Positions 1 through 13,750 of a stretch of 64,000 nucleotides of DNA are shown here, piece by piece. The notes under the pieces were generated by a model. The model saw nothing but the letters and a program-made list of their open reading frames with translations. It made no database searches and had not been told where the DNA came from. The position numbers and the translations under genes are program-made. Position 1 is the first letter of the stretch. Each line of letters begins with the position of its first letter. The DNA comes from Dicaeum eximium. Its lineage: Eukaryota > Chordata > Aves > Passeriformes > Dicaeidae. Location: assembly GCA_013396995.1 (NCBI GenBank), contig VWZP01007508.1, positions 522,009-586,008 of the forward strand. The letters run 5' to 3'.

Positions 1-1841
1 GCACTGAAGTCAGACTGACTTTTCACAGATGCAAACACTTCCATCTCCCAACCAAGGAGTCTCCACTCATTTTGCAGTACAGTGTGTTAGAAAGCATTGA
101 TAGGTTTTCCTCTTGTTGACTATGTTTTATCTTTTATCTGAAAAAAATTCATACTTCTGCCTTGTCAGAAAATATTTTATTTCTTTAGATTCTGTTACAA
201 TTATGGGCAACAAGAAATCTCCTGTGCTCAGAAGAAGAGATAAGATTCTTCTGTTCTGATCCAGGGACTGTATATTTGCACACTTTGCATTTTGTGCACT
301 CCACACGTCATTGACATGTGTGTGACATGCCAGCTGAGGCAGAATCTTTTTTACATGATGTTAAACAGCTCATGCTAGAAACCATTATAAGAATTAGTGT
401 GTAGCAAACTGGAGAATTTACCTGTGAGCTGCAGGTGAGTTCCATTTGGATGGCTGGGTTGGGAGGCATGGAATAGGATGGAACCTGCAGTCAGCCCTCC
501 TTCTCTGTGCAATAGGATGGATACATCATCCTAAAGCACTTTTTAAAGATCCCTCAGCTACTGTGTTTTAATGGCTGTAGCAGTACTTCAGATAAGCCAA
601 GCATCTTCCATGAGATGGATCTTTCCTTGCTTTGCTGCAGCACTTTTGGATTTAGCTGACTCTCAGAAGGGATCAATTGCTCTGCTCTTGAGTGATATTG
701 TGGCCAACTAGAGCATTTCTCTGTGATTACTTGAATAGAAACAGCATGTATTGCATACTGCAGCACTTAGTTTGACTTATAACTAACTTCCTGAACAGCA
801 TTGTCAACGATAAAAATATTTGGAGCTCTCCATTTTCTTGGCACGTTGCTTGACAGGCCCATTCCTTTGCTGTCATAGGTAGCAAAATTCAGGAAAATGT
901 GCAGCTGAACAGCTGTCATATATGTGGGACCAGGAAAAGGGCTATTCTTAGTTCCTTTGTTTTTTTTACTGTTACTCCTGAAGCCTTTTTCAGGGGTGAA
1001 ATTATGGCCTGCTTAACTATTTGGCAAAGCTTGCCCTGAGTTCAGCAAAGCAGAGGTTCTGTCCCTCATGAAGGTTATCATATCTGTTAAATTGAGTTTG
1101 AGCTCTGGTCACATGGAAACCAGTATTTGCTGTTATTATTAAAGCTGCTTTTCTTTCAGCAGAGTACTTTGGAACCATGTTTCTGTCCTCTCTGGATTTA
1201 CCATCATAATTTCCAAAATACTGTGCTCTGGAAAAAGAACAAAAATAATACATGTTAATAACCATGGGATGCTGGGAAACTTCACATGGGTTTGGAAGTG
1301 ACACCATAAATTGCTTTTAATTCTGTGGATTTATGATTTCACAAAAGAAATTATGAGATTGTGTTTGCTACAAGCAGTAATCAAGATGAATGTATGATGC
1401 AGGAATTATTTTATTGCAGAGTCAGCTGGTTGGACTGTAGCTCTTCAGCAATGCAGCAGCTATAGAAACTGGTTAGTGCTTCCTATGCCCTGTGGTCTGG
1501 TTATCTGCAAAATAATGGAAAACTTTCATGTCACAGCACTCAGAATCTGAGAGCAGAGCCCAAGAAGTGATCTCCCTTGGGCTGGTTATGTTTGCTGTGT
1601 TAAATGGGACTTGGTCCTTCAACATTCACCTTCAAAGACATAGCTCAAAATAAACTGGTGTAGAGCCATAATTTATAGTATTGGCTACAGAATTTTTCCC
1701 AATTATCTCTGGAATTATTTATATGTAAAGCACATACTCCTAGCTGCCAGGTGTGGTATAAGGTGTATGAAATTCATTACCATGTGTAATAAGCAATTGC
1801 CCCTGGGTCAGCAGAGCCCTGAAACTGCCTGCAGACCTCTA
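1..1841. other. Intergenic, nothing recognised
   Basis: AT-rich unique-looking sequence on both strands. The longest open frames are under 100 codons and resemble nothing known. No transposon recognised. Confidence 0.6.
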
Positions 1842-1945
1842 ATCCATCCATCCATCCATCCATCCATCCATCCATCCATCCATCCATCCATCCATCCATC
1901 CATCCATCCTTCCTTCCTTCCTTCCTTCCTTCCTTCCTTCCTTCC
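1842..1945. repeat. Compound tetranucleotide microsatellite (ATCC)n-(TTCC)n
   Basis: About 67 nt of pure ATCC units followed directly by about 37 nt of pure TTCC units. The minus strand is GGAT/GGAA, purine-rich. The switch between the two motifs near 1909 is a single base change that was then amplified. All open frames through it (repeats such as DGWM and GRKE, or HPSI) are translation artefacts. Confidence 0.97.
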
Positions 1946-2951
1946 AGCGGTGCTGGCCTCCTGCCAAACGCACCATGGTGTGTTGGTGTCACTCCCAGTG
2001 TCACTGGACACTTTAGGATGGACAGCTCCAGTATTGGAAAATGGAGTTTGGCCCAGGCTTAGGACAGGAGCTGGTCCGGAAGCAAAGGCCAGGGCAGCTC
2101 TTTTGCTTCTGTACAGCCTCTTAGAGTGAGAGCAATTATTCACAGCCAGAGAGGAACTTCAGCAGGGCTGTTTGCTCTCCATGCTGTGAGAGATCCACCT
2201 GGAGAAGAAACTCAGAGACATTTCCTTTTGTCCTGATCCAATGCAGGGCCAAGCTTGATGGCTCCCTCCCGTCGAGCTGCAGGCCAAGGAATTCTCCAGA
2301 AGCACAGGAAAACACGGATCTGTTGTTCTGGTTCAAACCAAACTTCAGTGAAGCCACATGAGGTAACTCCTGGTGTTTTATGGCAGAGAAGATCAGCATT
2401 GCAGGTGTGAGGTGGAGCTGCTGGGTGTTCCCACGAGCGGGAAGGGCTGGGCCCGGCTCCAGCTTGGCGCCAACACGGTTTGCCAGAGATGTTTTTATTG
2501 TGGGAGAGGGAAATGCAATGCTTTCAGACTCAGTGTTGCCAGTATTTCTCTGCCTCAGAGCCTTCAGATGGAGGTTTTTCATATGGTTTGCACTGAAAAA
2601 TTATTTGCATTGCATTTCATATGGTTTGCCATGCACATCCTGCGTTGCTCTCTGTTTAGACGTGGCTTTGTATTGGTCAGTGCCAGGGTTCCAGTCAAGA
2701 TTTCTGCACTATTGTTACAGTGTGTCACAGATAAAATTGCTTTGTCAAGACACCACAAAAATGCTTCTGTGTCTTTGGCATCTGTGCTCAGCATGCTGGA
2801 ACTATTTATTTAATTTACATTTTTTTTCTTTTTCCCCACTATCCATTATTTAGAATGTAGAAACAGTAGCACATCTTCCTTTTAACTCTGGTTTTGGTAA
2901 AGTTATAAGCATTCCTTCTGAAGGGTCTGTGGCTCTGTTCATTGGAAAGGG

Positions 2952-3326
2952 TCCTAGAATGGGTTGGGAGGGACCTTAAAGATCATCCAGTTCCATCCCC
3001 TCTGCCATGGGCAGGGACACTTTCCACTATCCCAGGTTGCTCTGAGCCCCATCCAAGCTGGCTTTGAACACTTCCAGGGATGGGGCATCCACATCTGCTC
3101 TGGGCGACCTGTGCCAGGGCCTCACCATCCCCACAGTAAAGAATTTCTTCCTAATTCCTAATTTAACCCTGCCTTCCTTCAGTTTGAGGCCAGTTTCCAC
3201 TTGTACCTGCACCTGAAAAAGTCCCTTTCCAGCTCCCTTGCAGCCCCTTTAGGCACTAGAAGGTGCTCTAAGGTCTCCCCAGAGCATTCTTTTCTCCAAG
3301 GCTGGACAACCCCAACTCTCAGGTTT
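2952..3326 (-). mobile_element. CR1 LINE, 5'-truncated 3' end
   Basis: On the minus strand the segment reads like a standard CR1 terminus: 'GGGGAGACCTTAGAGCACCT', 'AGGAAGAAATTCTTTACTGT', 'GATGCCCCATCCCTGGAAGT', then 'GATGATCTTTAAGGTCCCTC' and the end near 'CCCAACCCATTCTAG'. About 375 nt remain. There is an internal deletion after 'GGGACTTTTTCAGGTGCAGG' relative to typical copies. No coding potential remains. Confidence 0.95.
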
Positions 3327-4506
3327 CTTTTATTTCTTTCATTTTTCCAAAGACACAAATTCAGAGAAATCATGAGGTCAACTTCATTATTTAAAACAAA
3401 ACAAAACCAAACCAAGGCATGGACACATAGCAAATAATACTGTTATCTTCTATAAAGAATTTGCTCAAGCCTACACAACCTTGAGCTGAATATTAATTAT
3501 TTGTGTTTTTAACCCACGGAGAATGGAACCAGTTCTGGAAGTGCTAACTGAAACACTGCTTTGTAGTGAGACAAATGGAGGATCTTGTGAATTGAAAAGC
3601 AGAAACAGCAGAGAATTGTACTTTATCTTTTTTCTGTCCTCTTTATCTGCTTTTTATCTTAGCAGTCAATTATCTCAGGAACCAAGCACATCTGTATTCC
3701 ACCATGAGATTTGAGGAAGCTGGAACAGTGCAGTGGATTCTGTGAGGAACATGACATGAAGGCTGCAACTGTTCATGGATACAGAGAAATCTCAAGAGGG
3801 AGCATCCCACGCCTGCTGCTCAGCAATAGGGACAAATACTCTGTCCTTCTGCCTTTTCCATAACAAAATACTGTTGTCCATAATACCAGAGAGCATTTGC
3901 AGTCTCTAAAGTCCTACAAAATTATGCACCAGGATCAGGCTTTCACTCTTGCAATATGATAGCTCCTACATTTTTTTTTCGTAGTTATCCAGGTGTTCTA
4001 CTTATTCTGATTATCCTGAGTTTCTCATCTTGTCATTATCTGAGGAAGTTCTTGGCTTGACTAAAGCAAAAATTTACACTCTGTGTAGTTTTTCTGGGTG
4101 GGCATTTCCAAAGTTTTGGCGTATTTCAAAATTATTTATGTCTCCTTGTTCCAGGTCTTCTAGTCCTTTATGTAGTAAGACCAAGAGGACAAAGAGTGTA
4201 GTATATTTTTTCACTCTGTGCACAGTTATCTTTCTGCATGCTGCAGTTTAAAATACAGAGGAGGTTGCCTGATTTACAGTGAAGGTGGCTGCCACTTTGG
4301 GGCTGTGATTCTTTTTCTTCTTGAGACTTCTTTTCCCTTCTTAATGTGGAACACCTTATGGACTACAAATACAACCTTATAGGGTCTGGGTACCTGGATG
4401 AGAGGGATTTGGGAGTAATTTTTGCTTATTTTCATTGATGTGGGGGGTTTTGTCTTTAGGAATCTTATTAGAGAGATACTCTTGACCTAAAAATTCCTCT
4501 TGCTGT

Positions 4507-4540
4507 TAATAATATCTCTGCTGTAATAATATCTCTGCTA
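4507..4540. repeat. 17-bp near-perfect tandem duplication
   Basis: TAATAATATCTCTGCTG (4507-4523) is followed directly by TAATAATATCTCTGCTA (4524-4540), one mismatch at the last base. Confidence 0.88.
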
Positions 4541-5096
4541 TAGAGCATTTATGACTGTGCTGCAATGTTTGCTTTGCAACCAAACTCCAGCTTTTTGGAA
4601 GATGAACATTCTATTTAAATACTGCTGGAAATTTTTGTTTTACCATGCTGTCCTTGGATGTAACAAACACTGTTCAGATGGGAAGTTAAAAGCAAAAGGT
4701 TTGAGAGGTTAGTTTTATTAATGTCTTCCTAAATGAATCCTAGGACTACAGAGTATGTTTCTTAATGCTTTCAAGAGAATTCCTAGAAATTACTTCAGAT
4801 TGTTAGACAATGTCCTTCAGGAACTTTTTCAAAATATTCAGATGCAATATAATGTTTACTAGTAAGTGAAACTCACTGCATGCTGTTCAATAGAGACAAC
4901 TAACTCTCAATTCTGCTTTGTAATTCCTCCAAAAAGAAAAGGTTTTCTGAAGACTCAAACCAATTCCTATTGCTCCTCGAGTTTCCCAGATGCCTTACTC
5001 CAGATGACAACTATTTGGTTTTATGCAGATATCCTGAGGTATCTGTAAGACTGGATTCCAAAATGTCAATGCTGTTGTAGAGTATACATTGAATTT

Positions 5097-5115
5097 GGGC
5101 GGGGGGGAGGGAGGG
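5097..5115 (+). other. Predicted G-quadruplex motif
   Basis: GGG-C-G7-A-GGG-A-GGG: four G-runs with single-base loops, a pattern expected to form a very stable parallel quadruplex in single-stranded form. It sits alone in AT-rich DNA. Confidence 0.75.
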
Positions 5116-5689
5116 ACTACATGAACCTAGTTTGTTTTTGAAGGACTTCACACATTCACGTGGCCTTTGGTAATAAATTGAGTTTAGCTCTCACTGATAA
5201 TATTAAATAATGCTGATCTAGCCTTGCCTAGACCTGTGGGGGCTTTTTTTCTCTCCATTCCATGCCCCATCCCCAAAGATAAATGTATTGTTATGCTGGG
5301 TATGGATATTTATGCTTCAACAGTGCCTTGTGATATCTTCCACAATAAAGTTTATTCAGGAGCAGACCATCTGAACCTAGTTCAGTTTCTTGTTTTCAAT
5401 TTGCTTGGGAGCTATTATTCTAAACTTGTCAATGTAGAAATAGTCATTGGCTTTTGCAGTGCTCTAACCTTGTCCTCTTTTTGCTCTTTTAGTAATCTCA
5501 TTTAATGAAATATGTTTCTTGCTGAGATATGTGATTAGCTGTAGCTCCCTCCTTCTCCAGTGACTATCCACACCAATTCCCTTAACGTTCATGACAGAAA
5601 CAACTTTCCTTAAAGCCTCTACCTGCAGCCCAGATTCCTCTCTCAGTTCTGTGGACAGCTGGCATCCACTCAGCTCAAAAGCAGGAGGG

Positions 5690-5770
5690 ACAGGAGCCCA
5701 GCCATGCTCTACTTCCTTTCCACCATTTTTGGGACTCTCGTGGGTCCCTTCCAACTCAGCATATTCTGAG
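5690..5770 (+). mobile_element. Retroposon 3' end, probably CR1
   Basis: Ends 'GGGTCCCTTCCAACTCAGCA' plus TATTCTGAG, the CR1-type tail on the plus strand. The upstream part is diverged and its 5' limit is uncertain. Confidence 0.55.
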
Positions 5771-8700
5771 TGAGACAGCCTTTGCATTTCAATCAGCCTG
5801 CATATATTCCTGTTTTAATTTAGCTCTGTATGGCTCCTTCCTATGATGGTCAGCCAGAGCAAGCAAACCCTTAAGACCTCCCAGCAGAGTTCTCCAGAGT
5901 AATCCAGGGTGTTACAAAGCTGTTCCTGCACAATTCTCCTGTGACTGCTGTAAACCCAACCCACCTGGGCCTCCCCAGGTGTTACTTTTCCTTGAAAGCT
6001 GCTAAGCAGTAAAAAGGGATGTGAAATCAATCCTATTGGTACAGGACTGCCTAGGCACATGGAAAGCCTTGAGGCAGTGTTGTGGTTGGTTTTGGTTAGC
6101 ACAGCACAGTTCTGTGCTGACCCCTGAGCCCTTTGTGCTCCTGTCCTCAGCTGTGCCCTCGTCTGGGGCTCTCTCGTACCTTGGTGTCTGGGTAGGACTG
6201 ATCTTGTGAGCTGGCACCAGTGGGTGTAACACCTTCCAAAAAAACTTACCCAATATAGCCTGGTGGTTTTCAAGAACATTTTCTGCTACAATCTGAAATG
6301 CATCTGCAGTGCAGAGTTTGCTTCTAGTTTTATTCTGATATCCTTTTTTCTAGGGTAAACTTCACATATCTTGTGGTTTATTGAGCATAAATGCCTTGGC
6401 CATATCATCACAGGGAAGTGCTGCTCTGATTTATTTATACTTCGATGATGACTTTGGAATTGTTTTTAGCTCTCCACAGGGCCTTAATTGTACGAATAGA
6501 TGAAAATGCAAATGTTCTCATTCAAAACAGCAGTAAATATGTTTTTAACTTGTTAACTCAAATGGAACTTAATTAGGGTAGACATGTATTTACTGCTGTC
6601 CTGGACTGAGGTCAGCGAGACCTGGCACTGTCAAGTTTAGTTTTTGATTTGGTTGCTACAAAATGATTTATATAAGTGAATGAAAAACTTGTTTTTGTCT
6701 GGAGTCCTAGGCCTCTCGATGCTCTGTGATTAGTATCTTGGGAGCTTGGTTTTCAGTACATTCTACAGGATCTGGTTATAAGTCTCTGTCCTTGTACACC
6801 TCCTCAAACTACCCCGATAGGTACAAGCTTCTGCTTGAGCACACCTGCTCTGCTCAAGAGAGGTTCCACCTACTCTTACCTGATTGCAGCCAAGTGAGTG
6901 CCAGGATATGCAGAATGCCCCAGGTGCATCCAAGCTTTTTTAAAGTTCAGGAATACTCCTGAGCACATCTGGAGCTTCATGGTGGAGAACCTGTGAAGCT
7001 CAAGTTCTGACCCAAATGCCTGGGAAGAGCAGACAGCAGTTGAGAGCCCTGTAATAAATACTGGGGAGAAAGAGATTCCCAGTCGGAGCCGAGTGGAGCT
7101 CACTGGTAAAGGCTGTAGGTGTTCACCAGGCTGGTTCAATATGTAGGAATCCCACCCTGATCCATGAAACAGAACCTTTGCTGCCAAGAAAGAAAGCCTG
7201 TGAGGGGAAAGCAGAGTCTGGCTGTGCCCTTGATGAGGGAGCTGATCTTGTTATGCTGTGGTTTGTCCAGAGGAGCTCAAGCCTTGTTCTCCGAGGGTGG
7301 CATTTTCCTTATTTATTTGCTCTTTGTTTAGCCCTGCATTTTTATGTGCTGGCTGCAGGTCAGTCCCTGCTCAGCCAGCAGCTGCACTGGCCAATTCAAA
7401 GTCACTAAGCTCAACTAAAATGTTAGTTTGTCTGTTCATCCCTAGGTTTCCCAGGATTTTCAGCAGTAAATCTGGAAAACACATCTAATCCCACTGAAGC
7501 GCTCTCCAGCCTTTTGACATGAGGGATTGTGTGGTGGCCATTGTGATTTGTGTGCAGCAGTGGAGTCCCTGGGTCACAAACCAGTGATTAGGAGCTGTGT
7601 GATTTGGGGGGAAAGAGGAGAGGTTGTTTGCTATTTCTGGGTTAGGGAAGGAAGGCAGTTAAACTTTGTATTAATGAACTGACTAGAGGAAACAGACCCA
7701 AATCCAAAAATCCTGCCAAATATTAACGTTTTGTTGATGGTAGAATTTGTTCAGTTTATACACCTGCTATAGAAGTGCTTTTTATCAGAAGCTGGCCCAT
7801 TTCCAGAAATGAATATAAGCCTCTGGCCAATAATAGACAGAATAACAGAGAAACAAAAACAAAATCACAAGCAACTCTGTCCGTAATGATTTATTCGCAT
7901 TTTCACCCACATGGAAAGCAAATGTTTTGATTAATTTGCTGAAAGTTTACTTCTCTTGTTTTCTTTAACATTTTTCTTTATTATTGGATTTACATCTTAA
8001 TACAAATAGTCTGCTATATATTTAGATATATTGTTTCGTTTATAACAGTATAATTGGAAAGAAAGATGAAATTGAAGATAGCTACTGAGATACAATAAAT
8101 TAAAGTTTATTAGATTTGTTTTCAGATCCCTCCTGTCTCTTAACTCTGAAACATGGAAAACCAAAATTTCATCATAATATTTGTTTCTTTGTTGTAGAGA
8201 TGGAGGTGCTGACGGAAAGGTTGATGATGGCTGAGCAAACTTTTTTAAAAATTAAATAAATAAATAAAGAGAAAGAGAGAAACACTGATGATTCCTTAAG
8301 ATGGAAGGAAAGGGGATCTGTCCTGGTGTTGAACAATACCTTTCTGTCCATAGATATGGTACAGGATGGAAGAATTTGGCTCCAGAATGGTCTTGCCAAA
8401 TAAACCCAAAGGACATTTGAGGCGTTTGCCGTGACTCCTTGTGAAATCGAACTCCCCTGCAGAGCTGGTGCAGAAAACTGGGAAGGTTCTGTGTAGAAGC
8501 AACTAGATAGATACTCCTTGATAGGCTTTTGTAATTTATGTGTTCTGAGCTGCCAGCTCCACTCTGGGACAGAGAAAGATCTTAAAGTGGTATTACTTGA
8601 GATCTTAAGAGCTGTTTCCACAAAATCTGTGCAGTTGTGTGTTTCCTACACTGGAATGAGCACAGTGACTGTTGGTGCTCGCCTTTGGAAAGAGGCACAG

Positions 8701-11700
8701 GGCATCCAGCCTTACCTCTGCTGCCCAGGAGCAGCTGGGCAATCCCCACCACCTGCTCCCATCCTCTGGAAGCAGCGCTAATTTATTTAAATGAATGGCA
8801 CATCTGACTCTGCTGTTTGCTGTTGGAAAAGCTGGATCCTATTTTCCATGGCCTCACTCCTCCTTCCACCCCCACTCCCTCCTCCTTCCCCCAGAGGAGG
8901 ACAGCACTGCCATACGGCATAGCAATCACTGGAAGTGGCCAGTTCAGGACAACTGGAAAGGAATTTGAGCCATTACTGGAATTCTAATCTCAGACTCTTC
9001 TAGAAAAGAGCTTAACAGCTTTTTGCTTGTCCTCCTGGGTCTGATGTTTGACAGGAAATGAGTTTGAAGGGTTCAGGAGCAGGTCACAGAACTCGTCTTG
9101 CTGCCAGCTGCTCTGCCGACCTTAACAGTGTGTTTGCAGAAATCTGATCCACTTGCTTATTATTAAAGCCTTTTCTCTGAGAAAAGTTACTTCCAAAGCC
9201 AGGTCCTACCAGACGTATTTCTAGATTATTGCATCCTCTCCTCTCTGAATTCTTGTCCACTGACACTTGCTATGACCTAAGACTCCAGCCACGTGAAAAA
9301 TGCTGTTTTGTAATTCAAGGCAGAGTGAACAATTGTGTTTGCAGGCATGTTTATGTTTGTCTTTTGCAGCACTTACTTTGTTTGTCCTTTATGTGCCCAT
9401 CTGTGGGACCTCAAAGAAACTCAGCTAGTTCCCCAGTCTTGCATAATTGATCAAATACCTCATAGACTTCATAAAATACCTCAAATCTGGTCTCAAGAAA
9501 GCAATTGTAATGGATGGGCTGACTGTTTCCTGTGTAGCAGCTGAGAAGTATATTCCCAAGCAAATTTAAAAATAAAGCATTCTCCATGCATTCTTGGAAT
9601 CCTATTGGCAAGCCCGTGTTGTTCAGACTAGAACGAAGTTCAAACAGGCCATGGAGACTGATGGCATGTCCCTCTTTCTTCACTATGTTTCTGATTTAGA
9701 AATCACTTTTCAAATTAAAAATATCAGAGCAGACAGACCAGATCAGGACAGTGGGGAAGCTCAATAACAGGGCTCTGCTGGCAGGAATATTGCAAATAAA
9801 AAGCTGTAGCAGAAGTACTCTTGGTCACCTGCTTTGAGAGTGCTGCATCTTCCCAAGGGAACAGTTCTGCAGCTTTGGTGTTTCCTTGTAGGAGGGCATG
9901 TCTAGGGAATAATCCTTGCACAGAGCCTCTACTTCCAACCCAGCAGGCTTGCTTTTCCCCTCCTCTTCCTCCTGCCCAAGATGGTTAGGTGTTCTTGCAA
10001 AAATACTTAAGGAGATGCAACTAAAACAACCAAAATGGTTATGGCTAACTGGCTATATCACTGCATTTTTTAGTCTCTTTTTATTTCTCTCTTATGTCTT
10101 CACTTCTGTAGGAATTTGGCTCCTCTGCAGCTTCTGCTGCTGTAATATATTGGTCAGTTTGCACTTCAGTTCAGCCTTCTCAGATGTCTGATGTCTCTCC
10201 AGAATCAGCGTGTCCTGGAAAACAAAGTGTGTGCAAATACACTGACAGAAAACAGACACATGGAATACACAAATGTACCATTATTTGACTTCTTAGTTCA
10301 ACTGGTGAAAAGTCTTCCAGAAACCTTCAACAACAACTGAAAATGGACTTGGAAGCTCCAAAGACCTACCATTCATGGCTAACAACTACTTCAGCCCTAA
10401 TCATTTGTGGTTTCTGCCCCAGTTTGAAAATTATTGTGCAGGCCAGCCCACTATTAATGCAGAGCTAAATATTAAACCTCAGATTCAGTGGTGTGATTGC
10501 CAGACTTGGTAGCACTGAGCAAAAATAAGATATACTGTTTGCACCAGTGCTACATATGTACAGCACTCTCCAGAATGGAAAAGCCAAGGATTAATAACAA
10601 GTAAGATTCTGACTCAAAATGTTTCTGGTCTCCTTGTCTTCTGTAGGGGTTCTTAGGAGTCCTGCTGCCTGTCCTTAGCTGCACTATCTGAGAAGAGCTA
10701 CTTCTGTCTTTAAGTGTTTCTCACTTAAAGAAAGGGTGGAAACACAGCAAAACTTTTACATTACTTTCTAGTGCAGTGACTGCTGTGAGTATGGCCAAGT
10801 AGAGTGAGGCCTGAATGCACAAATAATGCCAGTTTGGAGGAGCTGAAACTCATTGCTCAGGACCTCCTCCTCATAGGATACAGTCAGGGTTTTCTGGGTA
10901 AGAGCTGGAAAGGGGCAGGGGGGAAGAAACCCACCATGTTAAAGCAGCAACAAAACCCATCAAAGCTCCAACACTCTGGTCCTTTTGCAAGTTCATCCTT
11001 CCCTAAAAGCAGAGCCAGTTCCCTTGCTGTCAGTGGAGGAGCTATAACTGCCCAGTTTTCCATAAAAGCACTTGGGCTTAAAACCAGGGAAGCGACACCT
11101 GATCAGGAGCACTCTGTGTCCCTCCCTGCTCCTGGGTGCTGGCCCATGGCCACATCAGCCCTCAGGGCAAATCCCCACGCTCTCAGCAGTGAAAAGTGGC
11201 AGCCCAAACTCCCGTGGGATCCGAGCTCTCGCTTCCATGGCACAGCGGAGCTTTCCGAGTAGAGGACATGAGGGCACAAAGAATCGCTTATCTTTCAGAT
11301 ATTTACGAGCTCCTGTACTCTTCTGTGGTGTAATAATAGTGTGGGATGCTCTCAGTACATACATAGATACAGAGGTGTGTTTAGAATGTGCAAGGTGAGG
11401 AGATTTTGGGCAGTGTGGGTAGGGATTAGGCACCCTGATAGTGGAGTAAGTGTACACATGATTTGTCTCAAGAAACCAGCTCTGTTAATTGTTTTCCTGG
11501 ATGAGATGGAACCTGAGACCAACCTTAGCAGCAGGAGTCAGTACTAACTTTAGAGTTAGAACAGAACATGGAATTTTGTTTTCTTTCTTTTTTTTTCATT
11601 TTTTAATTGCTGAAATAAACCTTGTTCAGATAGACCTAATTCAATTATTTCCTTCTATAAGCATCTGAGCATCTACCATTTCTAAGAACTGTTTTGAGTA

Positions 11701-13750
11701 CAGACATGGGATGCAGTTTGTGCTCCACATTCATTATGAATATTTTAGGTTATGAAGAAATTAACACATCTGTTAGTACAGCAATGATGGAGCTGTACAA
11801 TCTGTGTTGTAGGGCTGGTTATATCTGGGAACACCTGTTCCAAGGAAGATAAATGTTTATTTTCCAAAACAACAAAACCATCAAAATTATCTTAATTAAT
11901 TTTAATGACAACAAGAAGCTAGTTCAGTCCTGGAAAGGTTAAAGCCAAGAATGTTTGTCAAGGAGCTTCAGAGCACAGGCAGCTACTGACCCAGTGAAGT
12001 CACCTGCATGAACTGCTGAACATTTCTTCACTGCACACAGTGTGGCTCTGGGGGATTCTTTTGCTTATGATTTTGTGGGTTTGTTTTCTTAAGGAAGAAC
12101 ATTCCATTTTACTATAATGGAAGCTGAGAAACCAGTATTTTTCTTGACTCAGCCTTTGTTTCAGAAAGTTTCTATCAGGAAAAAAAAAAAAACAAAGCAA
12201 ACCAAAAACATGACCCAAAAGATAATGAGGCAAAGAACCATTTGTTTCCCCCTTCTGCACAGAGGTCTGAATAAAAATTTGCTTGTAAAGTCAGAATTTC
12301 AGGGGAATCTCCAACTTAGACAGTCATCATTGACTCGCAAGCCAAACAACTGTAAATGATGAATTAAGAGCAGATCTGCATGTGGATTCTCCTATTTTTG
12401 TCATGCACTATCAGCTTGTCACATTTGCAGGTTTTCCTCTCTGTTGTAAAAGAAATAACACAAAAATTCAAGGAAATAATTATCTTGACTGCACACAGTA
12501 AAGTTCAAATGTGCAGGTTCACTGGGCTGGAGAGAAGGAGCAGAGAGCAACACTATTTTCTTTTATCACCTCTAGTCATCCTTGGCATGCTGGCAGTAAA
12601 TGGGTGGAAAAAATGTTGAAAACAAATGTTGTTTTCTTAAATTAATTCTATTCACAGCAATTCACCTTTGTGTGCTGTGGCTAGATGCATTGAGTTTTAA
12701 CTGCCTTGTGGGGTCTGTGATTACCTTAAAGGGAAGTGCTGATTAAATGTATTTTTCTGAGACAAACTTGATCCTTCATGCACAGTCGCTTTAGGAATCA
12801 TCTCATGTGGCCTGATTGAAAAAAAATCCAGTGGCCCTGGAGTGGGATTCATTTAATTGACTTCAATAAGCTCTGGATCAGACTCACGGGGAATGAAGAG
12901 TGACTTTCCCCTAATCTCTTAAATTCTTCTCCTGTCCCGTTCCAAAGCAATTACAAAACTGGAGAAATGGAAAGAATGGTTTCTCTTGGTCTCGTGTTCT
13001 TCATCAGTCTTCAGGTTTATTTTAGGCTATAAATCGCCCTAATCATGGATGCTTTCTTGTTTTTGTCTTACAATGTTTAGCTGCAGAAGGCCATGTTTAC
13101 TGCCTTTCTGCAGCTGCTGTTGTGCTGAGATTGTTTATCTGCATAGTGCCTGTCTGCTGTGGCTTCTTAGGTATTTCACAATCTGAAAAGCTCCAAACTC
13201 TTCAGTAGTTGATAAGAGAACCGAAGCATGATGTTCTCAGAAACGAAATCTATCAGACTGAAAAAGCTGAGGGTTTTTTTCTCCTTTTGTGAAAGCATCT
13301 CTGAGGGCCAGCATAATAAAAGCCACTTTTTGTGGCTGTGCTCTCTTGTGGTGCTGTATGTCCCACTTCACTGCTGCCAGAGCACAGCTGTGTGTAGCCA
13401 ACATTTTGCTGAAGGCTTTTCATGAGGCTGGCAACAAGATACAGTGGTTTTGTAGAGCTGACTTGTACATCCACAACCATTGTGCAGGGAATGCTGCTGT
13501 TCTGCAGCCAAAGCAGATTTAGTTGCACATCACCACAACTGCCCAGCGTTGCAGTGTAACCAAAGAAGTGCTGGGCTCTTGAGCCAGGCTTCCCCAGACA
13601 CATTGCCACTGCTGTGGAAAATCCTGGGACTTTACATACTGTGTGTTGTGGCATCCAACTGGAAGAAGATGGAATTTTGAGGCTTGGAGTGAAATTTAAA
13701 TTCCCATGATTCTTCTCGTCCTCACATCCATGTTGTTTTTTTTAACTTAG
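5771..13750. other. Intergenic, nothing recognised
   Basis: Eight kilobases without a recognisable exon or transposon. Open frames are short, occur equally on both strands, and match no family I know. The 7900-8130 part is strongly AT-rich. Confidence 0.55.

Larger units (their letters stand above)
3327..5689. other. Intergenic, short repeats only
   Basis: AT-rich. Holds a 17-bp near-perfect tandem duplication (4507-4540) and a G-run (5097-5115). No coding frame of note. Confidence 0.6.

Noticed and set aside
1777..2143. Open frames with repeated DGWM/GRKE or HPSI/LPSF units on both strands
   Set aside because: They are translations of the ATCC/TTCC microsatellite and have no coding origin.
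3179..3433. 84-codon minus-strand frame with GETLEHLLVPKGAARELER
   Set aside because: This is the untranslated 3' end of a CR1 element read as protein.
5464..5787. 107-codon minus-strand frame resembling a protein
   Set aside because: Its beginning (SEYAELEGTHESPK) is the antisense reading of a CR1-type retroposon tail.
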